This document shows positions 54,001 to 62,194 of a stretch of DNA of 64,000 nt, piece by piece; the first letter of the stretch is position 1, and every line of letters begins with the position of its first letter. Source of the DNA: Fodinibacter sp963800505 (GTDB lineage: Bacteria > Actinomycetota > Actinomycetes > Actinomycetales > Dermatophilaceae); assembly GCA_963800505.1 (NCBI GenBank), contig CAWDBL010000004.1:176550-240549 (forward strand), read 5' to 3'. The translations under genes and the position numbers were made by a program. The notes under the pieces were generated by a model that saw only the letters and a program-made list of their open reading frames with translations, was not told the DNA's origin and searched no databases.

Positions 54001-54718
54001 CGCTGGTGTACAGACCGTCGATCGGGTACTTGCGCTCTGTCGGGGTGCTGGGATCAGGGCGACCCAGGCAGGTCGAGTACTTCGAAACCTCGAGATCGAT
54101 CGGAAGGTCGTGCGACCGCCACGTGGGGTGCTCCGGCGTCGTGACGTCGATGAAGTAGCGCGCTACCAGGGCGACGGGACTCTGCGGGTCACGGATGACG
54201 TCGACCACGAGGTAGTCGTTGTTGCTCGCCTCGCTGAGGAAGACGTCGACGATCTTCAACCGGGCCGGATCCGCCGGACTTCCCTCCTTGGCTGCGTTGA
54301 AGGGACAGGCCGTCCACGAGGGCTTCTCCGCCCACGCGGTGTTCTCGTCGGAGTTGTCCAGACTCAGGTAGAGGTGGTCCGCGCTGCCGTCGTCCACGAC
54401 CATCGCCAACCGCAGCGAGCCTGCGCCAGCGCCGTGGGTGGTCTGCGCGACGGAGAAGTTCTTGACGTCTGCGCCGGCCGGGAAGTCGTGGCTGATCAGT
54501 GCGCCGCCCAGGTCGGTACGCCGCCACCCGTAGGTGTCCTTCGGGGACTCCGCTGTCAGGTAGAAGGCTCTGCGACGGTCGACCGTGCCCACGGAGAAGA
54601 GCAGGGCGGATCCGGTCGCGGTGCACAGGGCCTGGAGCTTTCCTTCGGGCGAGATCACGTCGGCCTGCAGATAGTTCTGCATCAGCTCCGAGCATGACTC
54701 GACGGTGTAGTTCGTCAC
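51098..54718 (-). CDS. Large multidomain protein, 1206 aa, unknown
   Basis: Start GTG 54718, because GGAGGAG sits just upstream; a start five codons earlier would lie on that site. Residues about 1-430 are beta-rich with repeated blade-like units (e.g. LRLAMVVDDGSADHLYLSLD, SDALTFFAHAGSDQLKIAMK), suggesting a beta-propeller. About 440-515 looks like a transthyretin/Ig-like domain (TTRIQVTDAVGRPAPGVSVSL). About 650-770 are long amphipathic helices (FVDWFLDLGKRVWRVIIRIG...) ending IDNWAGLDDF. About 825-945 is a second helical, partly hydrophobic part. No signal peptide. It resembles, from memory, large uncharacterised fungal and bacterial proteins. It follows its 600-aa partner by 43 bases. Confidence 0.75.
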   Translation of the reverse strand: MTNYTVESCSELMQNYLQADVISPEGKLQALCTATGSALLFSVGTVDRRRAFYLTAESPKDTYGWRRTDLGGALISHDFPAGADVKNFSVAQTTHGAGAGSLRLAMVVDDGSADHLYLSLDNSDENTAWAEKPSWTACPFNAAKEGSPADPARLKIVDVFLSEASNNDYLVVDVIRDPQSPVALVARYFIDVTTPEHPTWRSHDLPIDLEVSKYSTCLGRPDPSTPTERKYPIDGLYTSGSISGQSQFIYRPLYNLFDPEAPPTPRSLHLSDGEDRTPTAIAACRKPDDTSDLFATSDGVLYYFASDNQTDGATAVALMTSSLFAGVTRLFSSVTSDVVTVWGLNASNDVFQLRCPANDVEKQGSWTVPVPIMGAVDNVSPFVNRTSDALTFFAHAGSDQLKIAMKSPGAVGTWTVRDVVLPPASPTQPAASFSSYTTRIQVTDAVGRPAPGVSVSLVTQSNAVTSAYINHLYYVLGPTPVEVKTDATGTITIVEAVARLDATRFTASVVGSGAAAQVNPMQDSPTVNTKLRTLRTGPGLSDAVIHYQDATKSPPKKLVKSSAKASDVSAAAANVDSLWQAHDALHDTAVVAAAPLAAPNVSAYSSFVGDQTPVRVDAGDLFMMLDSHSQQRSALASSGSSTAAEAAVGESGWDAFVDWFLDLGKRVWRVIIRIGEAIYEAVLDVIEKVYAAFKYVFDKIVEVIEDVIDFVKFLFDVEDMRRTKEVFKNVLRLFLYEQVEQIEVVKGQFDVAADAAIKAIDNWAGLDDFTWVDKTKDSKPPDPSASAFGKTAPETLLSHHYQGNVSRADYHPSGPTPQPPTSVLDALDRASTAEATAIRSAFDRLTTLVEEGAGLSAAQVLTKLVGIAGDLALTSSKVVIDALFDVIYVMAKAALDLIDHPIHIPVVSDILNAFGIPDVSFLDILCWVVSVPVTIVYKIAMTLAGRGETSPFPDSPETNFLITVSDFRTLEGAFGVSSVRAPVRAGSALETAGSPVNLTHNQKKGVSFLLHTAAALGGVGSAVIDSQEALIPSKLVPRPLAVAGGASALVGGGSRALANYLVPRCPVKDDRLFVYNVAVTIPFALNKFFWSTHDYWIPPLDFTSDPRKWGAVCDSFLALASMGGSIWHIVELSSEAESWDRGSAILDEISMLSSAIARIGYAALVSGWIEDPDALAVIDLGMMVANGGFATFQFAEAGVELASPWE

Positions 54719-54761
54719 GAGGCTCTCCTCCACGTTCGCTGCATCGCGCGGACCGCGCCCT

Positions 54762-56564
54762 TCAGCGGGGCGGGGTGTAGGTGGTGTGGGTGATGAAGTC
54801 GAGATAGTCGGAGAACCTCACTGTGCCGAAGGTGAAAGTCTGCGACCCGGGGAACACCCAGCTGTGGGCGTCGTTGAGGATGTTCTGCAGCTGTGCTGAG
54901 ATGTCGACGAAGGTGCCGCCGATGAGACCCTTGATCCGGTCGTTTACGGGGTTAACCCGGGACAGGATGTACTTCTCGTACTCCTTGGACATCCCGTAGA
55001 TGCCCTCGTCGTAGAAATACCACGGTGTGGACGTGTCGGTCACTGTCGGTGCCGCGTTGTTGACCACGAGCTTCCCGTCCGCTGTCACGTTGATCTGGAA
55101 CAGGACCTCGACGGCGTAGTCGATGTACTTGTTGCCCGGCAGGTCGTGATAGTGGGCAACCCACGCCTCGTTGTGCCGGAACTCTTCGTAGAACGAGGCC
55201 TGGAGGCGGAGCTTGATGCACGGTGACTCGCCCTGAACGAGTAGGGACACGTCGCCGGTCAGCTTGTAGTTCAACGTGTAGGCGAAGTAGTCGCCGATGA
55301 AGCCTGCCCCTGAGGGCGAGATGTCTCCGGTGGCGGGCTTGTCGAAGTCCAGTGCCAGAACCTGGGTCGTGCCGGCCTGCTTGCCCGTCACGGGCGTCGC
55401 GGTGAAGCGCGCACCGCCGCCGGCGGGAACGTCGATCTTGACCGAGACGTAGTCATTCGCCGCGGTCTCGCTCCACGACACGGCCGGCACGAATGCGACC
55501 GGGGCGACCAGCGCGTTGAACACCGACTGCAGATAGGCCACGAACACGTCTCGGCGAACCGCCTGGATCCCCGAGAACGTACCCAGGTCCTCCGGCTCCA
55601 GCCAGTTCCAACCGAAGGTGCGCGCCACAGGTTTCGTGCCACTGGTCGTGCACAGGTAGTTGAGCGTGGTCGCATCCAGCTGGGCCTTGGTGGGATCGTG
55701 CACAGGAGCTCCGGAGGAGTCCACCAGCGCGCAGCACTCCCGAGCGAGCGCCCTGATCGGCAAGGTGGCGGGCTTCGGCTTGTCAACAGTGCAGGCGTAA
55801 CCGAGAACCGGGTGCCCTGTCTGTCGAAGCTGGCCGATGTACGCGTCGACGAAGACGCTGGAGAGGAGCGACCAGACCGGCCAGTCCTTCGACGAGATGC
55901 CGACGATCGTCGGGGACGTCAGCAGCATGACCGTGCTCAGGTCCAGGAAAAGCCTCTTGATCGAGAAAGCGCCGTCTCCGACGCTGTCGATCAACTCCTG
56001 AATCTTCCGCTGAACGGCAGGAGGTACCGGCGAGTGGGGATCGATGACGTCGTCGTTCAGGCTCACCTGCGAGACGAAGTACCACGGGTCATCGGCGGGC
56101 TGAGCGGCGTTAATCCACTTCGACGACCCCCGGGGGCCGTAGCTGAATCCCGCGACCTCGAACTCACTGGAGAGCAGGTTGAACAGGACCGGTGCGGTGG
56201 CGCCGTTGCCGAGGGTGACCACGGAAGGCAGGCGCAAAGGGTTCATAGCGGGCAGCCCAACCTTCGCCCGAAGCCCTCCGGCGAAGTTGGCCGCCGCTAG
56301 GTTCAACAGGTCCTGGTCGGTCGACGGGTTGCTGGCGTTGGCGACGGAGAACGGGTCCGAACCCTTGGCTTGCGCCTTGAGCTGCTCGTAGTCGATCGGC
56401 ACCAGATTGTTGTCCGCGTCATAGACGAAGCAGGCCACAATGGGCGGCCCGCCGATCCCGTCGAGGTACTCCTTCAACGCGACATTGATGCTCTTCTGGC
56501 TCGTCGCGACGACAAGGTCATAACCGTATTGCGTATCGGACAGGTCTGACTGATTCGCGCTCAT
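54762..56564 (-). CDS. P47/TULIP-like protein, 600 aa
   Basis: 600 residues from ATG 56564. The N-terminus DTQYGYDLVVATSQKSINVALKEYL resembles the TYGWDTV.A.....N..L start of clostridial P47 and other TULIP lipid-binding proteins. The body is beta-rich, with repeated ASFYEEF, VEVLFQINVTADGKLVVNNA and FGTVRFSDYLDFITHT strands, and no signal peptide or TM helix. Lipid or membrane binding is inferred from that resemblance only. It precedes the 1206-residue gene by 43 bases in the same direction, so they form one operon. A toxin-like or lipid-handling pair is possible. Confidence 0.6.
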   Translation of the reverse strand: MSANQSDLSDTQYGYDLVVATSQKSINVALKEYLDGIGGPPIVACFVYDADNNLVPIDYEQLKAQAKGSDPFSVANASNPSTDQDLLNLAAANFAGGLRAKVGLPAMNPLRLPSVVTLGNGATAPVLFNLLSSEFEVAGFSYGPRGSSKWINAAQPADDPWYFVSQVSLNDDVIDPHSPVPPAVQRKIQELIDSVGDGAFSIKRLFLDLSTVMLLTSPTIVGISSKDWPVWSLLSSVFVDAYIGQLRQTGHPVLGYACTVDKPKPATLPIRALARECCALVDSSGAPVHDPTKAQLDATTLNYLCTTSGTKPVARTFGWNWLEPEDLGTFSGIQAVRRDVFVAYLQSVFNALVAPVAFVPAVSWSETAANDYVSVKIDVPAGGGARFTATPVTGKQAGTTQVLALDFDKPATGDISPSGAGFIGDYFAYTLNYKLTGDVSLLVQGESPCIKLRLQASFYEEFRHNEAWVAHYHDLPGNKYIDYAVEVLFQINVTADGKLVVNNAAPTVTDTSTPWYFYDEGIYGMSKEYEKYILSRVNPVNDRIKGLIGGTFVDISAQLQNILNDAHSWVFPGSQTFTFGTVRFSDYLDFITHTTYTPPR

Positions 56565-56915
56565 CTAATAACTCATTCCGAAGCTGCGGAATCGAAGAAC
56601 GCAGTCCTGACTGGGCCTTCACCCAAAGCGCCCCCGAATAGATTGCGCCCCTACGCCCGAATGGCCAGATATGGGATGAGGCGATGATGTGAGTGTAGTC
56701 ACCCTCGCCATCAGAAAGCCAGAGACCGGGTCGAACCTGCCACAAGCGCCCGGTGGAATTGGAGTTCGCCCTCGACAGTGCCGCGCGGACCTTAGCCCTG
56801 ATCCACCGATGGGTGGGCGGTTGTAGCGGGTCGTGACACGCGAATGCCCCTGCGGGACGGCAGGATTGGACTTGCTAAGGGTCTGATCCGTCACGTCCGA
56901 AGGGGCATCCGACAA
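56565..56915. other. Upstream region of the P47-like operon and left flank of the IS1380 fragment
   Basis: About 350 bases, locally less GC-rich near 56560-56700. No accepted gene. 56850-56905 contains an imperfect inverted repeat (AATGCCCCTGC ... GAAGGGGCAT) upstream of the IS1380 transposase and may be part of that element end. Confidence 0.35.
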
Positions 56916-57638
56916 GTGCAAGCATCGCACAAGGTATCCGCGGTTTTCGACGACCCGAACCTGATCGGTTCGGCCGGGCTGGTCCCGGTGATGCGGTTGG
57001 CGCAACGCGCCGGCCTGCACACCCTGCTCCAGGAGCACCTGAGCGTGCCCAACCCGAACGCCGCGGTGAAAGCGGCCGGGGTGGTCGCCGGGATGCTCGC
57101 CGGCGCGGACAGCATCGACGACTTGGACGTGGTGCGCCACGGGGGCATGACCAAGGTCTTTGGTGGGGTGCGCGCCCCCTCGACGTACGCCACGTTCCTG
57201 CGCGCGTTCACCTTCGGTCACGTCCGCCAGCTCGACGCCGTGAACGCCCGCACCCTGACCGGCCTCGCTCGGTGCGTGCCGCGGCTGCTCGCAGGCACGG
57301 ACGCGATGGCGTTCATCGACGTCGACGACACCATCGCGCAGGTCCACGGCTACGCCAAGCAGGGCGCCGCGTACGGGTACAGCAAGGTCAAGGGGGTCAA
57401 CGCGCAGGTCGCGGCGCTGTCCTCACCAACCTGCGCCCCGGTGATCGCCGCCGCCCGGCTGCGCAAGGGCAACACCATCAGCGGGCACGGCGCGCCCCGC
57501 CTGATCGGTGACGCGGTCGCCACCGCCCGCGCCGCTGGTGCCACCGGGCAGATGATGGTCCGTGCAGACTCCGGGTACTACCGGCGCGACGTCGCCGGCG
57601 CCGCCCTGGCCGCCAAGGCCTCTCAGTGGATTGACTGA
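56916..57638 (+). pseudogene. IS1380-family transposase, C-terminal half missing
   Basis: From GTG 56916 the protein reads VQASHKVSAVFDDPNLIGSA, AGMLAGADSIDDLDVVRHGG, FGGVRAPSTYATFLRAFTFGHVRQLDAV, the first catalytic Asp in FIDVDDTIAQVHGYAKQGAAYGYSKVKG, and MVRADSGYYRRDVAGAALAAKA. It then meets unrelated bases and stops at 57638 (240 residues). Full IS1380 transposases are about 450-480 residues. The break at about 57620 is followed by a short inverted repeat (TCTCAGTGGA ... TCCGCTGAGA, 57620-57660) and then the UDG-like fragment. Confidence 0.8.
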
Positions 57639-57663
57639 CAACCAAGGGGTCCGCTGAGATCGT

Positions 57664-58376
57664 GTCAACATAGCGACCAAGATCTCCCGGCTCCAAGCGG
57701 ACATCGTTGAGAGGTACGCGGCGGATGTCGGCCTCGAACCGAAGGTGTCGTACCTGTCTGGAGCGCCGCTACGTGCGTTGCCGCCGCTCGACGTTGGCAC
57801 GGACTCCGTGATGATCGTCGGCGCGTATCGCTCGGCCCGCTTCGGGGTGGTCTCGGGTATCCGCCACGTTCCGGTCGGCGACAACATGGGTCCCTATTAG
57901 CCGGAGCGGTACTTCGACGGGCAGCGTGAACGCACACAAGCCTCCGCCGACGAGCTGCGAGATCTCTTCTTCACACCCCTTGGCTTTAGACAGGACCAAG
58001 TGCTGGGTCACGGACATCGTCAAGGTGTTCCTCTTCAAGGAGGGGCACCGCAGGAAGTACGCGGAACTTGGTGCCACACCACCCCGGGGCTATCGGCGAG
58101 AGGCCTTCGAGGACCTTGCCCTCCCATCGCTTCGCTGGCTTGACACTGGCTGGAAATGGAGCTTGAGGCTGCTGAACCACGGCTCCTCATAGCTTTGGGC
58201 AATGGAGTTGCTGGCGCGCTGCGAGCCGTCCAGGGCCAGAAGGCGAGGCACGCGCTACTCACCGGTGACCTGCTGAACGTAACCGTCGGTGGTCACACGA
58301 TCGACGCCATTCACCTCGCGCATCCGGGCATCCTGATGCGCAAGGGCACAGCGGGCCACAACCCGTGCCCGGCAAG
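57664..58376 (+). pseudogene. Uracil-DNA-glycosylase-superfamily gene, 5'-truncated and broken
   Basis: Frame 1 from 57664: VNIATKISRLQADIVERYAA, VMIVGAYRSARFGVVSGIRH, VPVGDNMGPY, then TAG (57898), with PERYFDGQRERTQASADELR continuing the frame. A shift near 57995 gives CWVTDIVKVFLFKEGHRRKY, ELGATPPRGYRREAFEDLAL, and another near 58150 gives EAAEPRLLIALGNGVAGALR and IDAIHLAHPGILMRKGT. The GAY.SARFG, NMGP and HLAHPG motifs fit UDG-like enzymes. An ISAs1 element interrupts the 3' end at 58377. The frame resumes after it with PARHQEHLAKLARHLRELW. Confidence 0.65.
58367..58376. repeat. Left target-site duplication of the ISAs1 element
   Basis: GCCCGGCAAG directly left of the ISAs1 terminal repeat matches GGCCGGCAAG at 61655-61664 in 9 of 10 bases, as expected for an 8-10-bp ISAs1 duplication that has since changed at one base. 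Confidence 0.6.
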
Positions 58377-59408
58377 CAGGGCCCCGGCAAAGTCGCATTT
58401 CAGCAGGTGAGCAGGCATTTGATGAGTTGGGTCGAGTTTCGAGCGTGATGTCGGAGCCCGGCGGCGATGTTGGTCCAGCCGTTCAGCCGTAGCAGGCTGA
58501 TCGCGGTGTTGCGCAGGGTCGCCATCGCCTGTGGCGCGTTGCCGACACGGACTTGGGACCGGTCTTCATCGAAGGTGACATCGCGGCACCAGTGCAGCCG
58601 GTTCTCGATCCCCCAGTGGCCTTGGACCCAGGCGGCCAGGGTCGCCGGTTGGGCCGCGGTGTAGTCGGCGGAGGTGAGCAGGTAGACGACCTCGACGCTC
58701 TTGCGCCCGCCCTTGGTGGCGGTCCGGCGGACCTGGGCCAGTTGGGCTGCGCCGGGGAATTCGACCCAGGCCGGGGCGTCGATCACCTTGATGGTGCGGG
58801 TCACCCGGCGGCCGTGCCCGGTGCTGGTGACCCGGCGCGCGGGAACGTCCTTCCACGGCAGCTTCTTGCACGCGGAGTGCAGTCGCGGCTGGTTGCCCTT
58901 GATCGTGAACAGGTAGTCGCCGCCGGCGTCGATGATGGCCGCGGCGGTGTCGGTCTGGGTGTGCATGGCATCCACGGTGATGACCGCCCCGGTCAGGTCG
59001 AAACACGCGAGCAGGTCTCGTACCGCGGGGATTTCGTTGCTCTTCGCGGCGACTGCGACCTGGCCCAGGACGGTGCCGGTGGCGTGGTCGAGCGCGGCGA
59101 CCAGGTGCGGGGCGCCGGCCCGGGCGGTGCGGGCGCCGCGGACCGCCTTGCCGTCGATGGCGATCACCCGCCGACCGTCCAGCGCGAAGGTGCGGGTGAA
59201 CATCCACGCGCCGATCACCCGGTCCAGGTGGTCCGCGTCGACCCGGGCGAACGCGCGCCGGATCGTCGACTCCGTCGGCCGTTTCGCGGCCGTGACCCCG
59301 AGCGCCGCAAGCACCTCGGCGCTCTGATGGGCCACCCATTCACCGATCGCGACGAACGACCGCGCGCCGGCCAGGACCGCAGCCAGCCCGACGGCCAGGA
59401 TGCCCGCA

Positions 59409-59417
59409 AATTGATGC
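59409..59417. repeat. Left 9-bp target-site duplication of the ISKra4 element
   Basis: AATTGATGC directly left of the terminal inverted repeat; identical to 61393-61401. Confidence 0.85.
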
Positions 59418-59559
59418 GGGTGCGGCTCCGCTGGAGTGACGTCCCGTCAGGAGTGATGGCCGCGGGCTGACCGGGTGACACGCAGGCAGGGTCCCTCACT
59501 TCTGGCCGTTCCTGCGGTTCCCTCTCTGTATGTAGTATCGGATACAGATTGGGGATAGC

Positions 59560-59850
59560 ATGTCGTGCATCGCTCAACGAACCAGACCATGGCTGCTGCA
59601 GGGCACCTTGACCACGTTCCGGCGCCGCTGCGGCAAGGCGGGCTGTCGGTGTGCGGACGGGGACCCGCATGAGAGTCCCGCGCTGCGGTTCACCGAGGAC
59701 GGCCGGACCAAGACATTGACGCTCAGCCCGGGCGAGGTCGCGCAGGTCACCGCGGCGCTGGCCCGCTACGAGCAGGCCAAGAGCGAGCTGGACGCGCAGG
59801 CGGCCGAGGGCTTGGCACGGCTGCGGGTCGAGCGCCGGAGCGGGCGGTGA
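59560..59850 (+). CDS. DUF6788-type accessory protein of the ISKra4 element
   Basis: 96 residues. RGTLTTFRRRCGKAGCRCADGDPHESPALRF-like start (here QGTLTTFRRRCGKAGCRCADG) with a Cys pair (CGKAGCRC), then KTLTLSPGEVAQVTAALARYEQAKSELDAQAAEGLARL, a long helix. DUF6788 genes regularly precede ISKra4-type transposase genes. A GTGA overlap couples it to the transposase. It may bind zinc or DNA and assist transposition. Confidence 0.8.
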   Translation: MSCIAQRTRPWLLQGTLTTFRRRCGKAGCRCADGDPHESPALRFTEDGRTKTLTLSPGEVAQVTAALARYEQAKSELDAQAAEGLARLRVERRSGR

Positions 59851-61370
59851 AAGGCGGGACCGCTGAGGCGCCGGCGGTCTTCGGGGCCTCCTCGCGTGGG
59901 TGCTTCGAGCAGGTGCTGGCCTGGCTGGAAGGCAACGAGTCGGCCATGCTGTCGCACGGTGAGCTCGAGGAGCAGCTGGAGTGCCGCGGCCGGGAGCTGC
60001 TGCGGCGCCTGCTGCAAGACCACCTGAGCCTGCGTGCCATCACCGAAGAGCGCCTGCCGGCCGTGACCGACGACGAGGGTGTCCTGCACTCCCGGGTCGA
60101 GGCGGGTCACCGCCGGGCGCTGGCCAGCGTGTTCGGCCGGGTCGAGGTGCAGCGACTGGCCTACCGGCACCGGGGCCACCGCAACCTGTGTCCGGCCGAC
60201 GGGCTGCTCAACCTGCCGGTCGAGCGGCACTCGCACGGGCTGCGCCGGCTGGCCGCGGTCGAGTCCTCCCGCGGCTCGTTCGAGCAGGCCGCCGCGGCCA
60301 TCACCCGAGCCACCGGCCAGCAGCTCGGCAAACGGCAGGTTGAGGCATTGACCGCCCGGGCCGCGGCCGACGTGCAGGACTTCTACGCCACCCGGGCCCC
60401 CACCGAGGGCATCGAGGGTGACGTGTTGGTCATCTCCGCCGACGGCAAGGGCATCGTGATGCGCCCCGACGCGCTGCGTGCCGCCACCGCCAAGGCCGCC
60501 GCGAGGGCCACGACCAAGCTGGCCACCCGCCTGTCCAAGGGCGAGAAGCGCAACCGGAAACGGATGGCCGAGGTCGGCGCGGTCTATGACCTGACCCCCG
60601 TATCCCGATCCCCCGCAGACGTACTCACCAGCGACAGGCACGACCGTCACGAGCACGACCCCGAACCGCCACCGGCGCCCAAGGCGAAGAACAAGTGGGT
60701 CACCGCCAGCGTCGTCGATGACGCCGCCACGGTCATCGCCGCCATCTTCGAGCAAGCCCAGCGATGCGACCCCGGCCATGCCCGCACCTGGGTTGCCCTG
60801 GTCGACGGCAACAACCACCAGATCCAGCGCATCCACGCCGAAGCGAACACCCGAGGCGTGGCCGTGACCATCCTGATCGACCTGGTCCACGTCCTGGAAT
60901 ACCTCTGGGGCGCCGCATGGTGCTTCTTCCCCGAAGCCGACCCGGACGCCGAGACCTGGGTACGCGAACGGGCCCTGGCCATCCTCCACGGCCACGCCCG
61001 TCAGGTCGCCGCGGGTATCCGACGACGCGCCACCACCGCCAGACTCGCCAAGGCCAAACGCCGCAAGGCCGACCAGTGCGCCACCTACCTGGTCAACAAG
61101 GCCGGCTACCTGGACTACCCGAGCGCGCTGGCCGCCGGCTGGCCCATCGCCACCGGGATCATCGAAGGCGCCTGCCGCCACCTGGTCGCCGACCGGATGG
61201 ACATCACCGGAGCCCGCTGGAGCGTCGACGGCGCCGAAGCCGTGCTCAAACTCCGAGCCGTCCGAGCCAACAACGACTTCGAGAACTACTGGCGCTTCCA
61301 CCTCCAGCGAGAACGCCAACGAGTCCACCAGTCCTGCTACGCCAACGAGGTCATCCCCCGAGCTGCATAG
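59847..61370 (+). CDS. ISKra4-family transposase
   Basis: 507 residues from GTG 59847. N-terminal helical part (SSRGCFEQVLAWLEGNESAMLSHGELEEQL, GVLHSRVEAGHRRALASVFG). RNase-H-like core with ADGKGIVMRPDALRAAT, WVALVDGNNHQIQRI, TILIDLVHVLEYLWGAAWCFF and the late Glu region PIATGIIEGACRHLVADRMDITGARWSVDGAEAVLKLRAVRANNDFENYW. The TAG stop (61368-61370) lies at the edge of the right inverted repeat. It appears intact and active. Confidence 0.92.
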   Translation: MKGGTAEAPAVFGASSRGCFEQVLAWLEGNESAMLSHGELEEQLECRGRELLRRLLQDHLSLRAITEERLPAVTDDEGVLHSRVEAGHRRALASVFGRVEVQRLAYRHRGHRNLCPADGLLNLPVERHSHGLRRLAAVESSRGSFEQAAAAITRATGQQLGKRQVEALTARAAADVQDFYATRAPTEGIEGDVLVISADGKGIVMRPDALRAATAKAAARATTKLATRLSKGEKRNRKRMAEVGAVYDLTPVSRSPADVLTSDRHDRHEHDPEPPPAPKAKNKWVTASVVDDAATVIAAIFEQAQRCDPGHARTWVALVDGNNHQIQRIHAEANTRGVAVTILIDLVHVLEYLWGAAWCFFPEADPDAETWVRERALAILHGHARQVAAGIRRRATTARLAKAKRRKADQCATYLVNKAGYLDYPSALAAGWPIATGIIEGACRHLVADRMDITGARWSVDGAEAVLKLRAVRANNDFENYWRFHLQRERQRVHQSCYANEVIPRAA

Positions 61371-61392
61371 TCACTCCAGAGGAGCCGCACCC

Positions 61393-61401
61393 AATTGATG
61401 C
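61393..61401. repeat. Right 9-bp target-site duplication of the ISKra4 element
   Basis: AATTGATGC, identical to 59409-59417. In the ISAs1 frame it encodes the conserved HQ/L junction. Confidence 0.85.
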
Positions 61402-61654
61402 CGCACGCCGCGACGGGCCCGCGGGTCCGGCATCACGCCGAGCAGGGTCAACAAGTCCGCTGGCTGCGGTGGTGGTGCAAGGGTGGCGGCGGTCAGCGAA
61501 GATGGCATCGGCGGGTGTGGTCCTCGGCGTGGTGGCGTGTGTGAGAACTCCCATCCAAGCCCCAGCGGCCACACCCGTCACACGCGCCACACCGCGCGTC
61601 ACGCCACAAAACCGCAGGTCACACGTCCATTCGCCTGACTTTGCCGAGGCCCTG

Positions 61655-62194
61655 GGCCGGCAAGACACCAGGAACATCTCGCCAAACTTGCACGTCACCT
61701 TAGAGAGCTTTGGATCTCGCCTGAGCCCGACGACCAGCAACCGGTCGGCGACCGGCGCAGACAACCACGCGGAAGACCATGCCGTTCCGACCCTCGAATC
61801 CGCTTCTGCATACAGAAGGGAGTCGCGGTGCCGCCCTTTCCCCGAGCCGGCTGCGCTGGGCGAGCCTCAATGATCACGCACCCTGGCCGGCCGTTGACCA
61901 GCGCTGTCGAGCCTCTACTGCCGATCCTTCGTCACGCGACTGCAATGGAACCGTCCGCGCGTCGTCATCTGTGGTGGGCAGGGTAAATAGCGCCGTAACC
62001 GACTAGGTCTTTAGAGCACGCTCAGGGCGAGCGAGCAGCAACGCTCGCCAAGACCTGGGCGCGAAGAAGATGACCACTTCGATGAGAAGGGGTGCGCCAT
62101 ATCCGGGGGCTTGGCTGCACGCGTCGAGTAGCGGTTGCCTTGTTGCAGCCTCTTGGGCCCACATCACCCTCAACGGAAAGTTGGCCGACCTACT
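61655..62194. other. 3' remainder of the UDG-like gene, then non-coding
   Basis: 61655-61664 is the right ISAs1 duplication. From there the UDG frame continues as HQEHLAKLARHLRELWISPE for about 40 codons before becoming unconvincing. 61880-62194 has no gene. GC falls visibly from about 61900 onward, toward the LamG-caspase-like gene, whose promoter must lie here. Confidence 0.4.

Larger units (their letters stand above)
59418..61392 (+). mobile_element. Complete ISKra4-family element (1975 bp)
   Basis: Terminal inverted repeats of 23 bp with one mismatch: 59418-59440 (starts GGGTGCGGCTCC, ends CTGGAGTGAC) and 61370-61392. It is flanked by perfect 9-bp duplications AATTGATGC. It carries a DUF6788 gene and the transposase gene, overlapping by four bases. 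Perfect duplications and intact genes point to a recent insertion into the ISAs1 transposase. Confidence 0.92.
58400..61508 (-). pseudogene. ISAs1 transposase split by the ISKra4 insertion
   Basis: The N-terminal piece starts at ATG 61508 (MPSSLTAATLAPPPQPADLL, then PDPRARRGVRHQ) and is cut at 61401/61402. The rest lies at 58400-59417 (FAGILAVGLAAVLAGARSFV, AIDGKAVRGARTA, TVDAMHTQTDTAAAIIDAGGDYLFTIKGNQ, GHWGIENRLHWCRDVTFDEDRSQ). Removing 59418-61392 and one duplication joins 107 and 1018 bases into 375 codons without a frameshift, reading RRGVRHQFAGILAV across the joint. DDE residues are intact, so the IS was probably functional until the insertion. Confidence 0.88.
58377..61654 (-). mobile_element. 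ISAs1-family insertion sequence, interrupted by an ISKra4 element
   Basis: Ends are 18-bp inverted repeats: CAGGGCCCCGGCAAAGTC at 58377-58394 and its complement with one mismatch at 61637-61654. Without the inner element (1975 bp) and one 9-bp duplication the IS is 1294 bp, a normal ISAs1 size. The transposase gene runs on the minus strand. The element lies inside the UDG-like pseudogene. Confidence 0.8.

Noticed and set aside
57620..57660. Short inverted repeat TCTCAGTGGA/TCCGCTGAGA as a complete miniature element
   Set aside because: Only about 40 bp with no target duplication found; better seen as leftover IS-end sequence between the IS1380 fragment and the UDG-like fragment.
59766..61328. 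520-codon open frame on the minus strand
   Set aside because: It is the antisense of the ISKra4 transposase. Gly/Val/Asp-rich composition and absence of any family motif mark it as a high-GC shadow.
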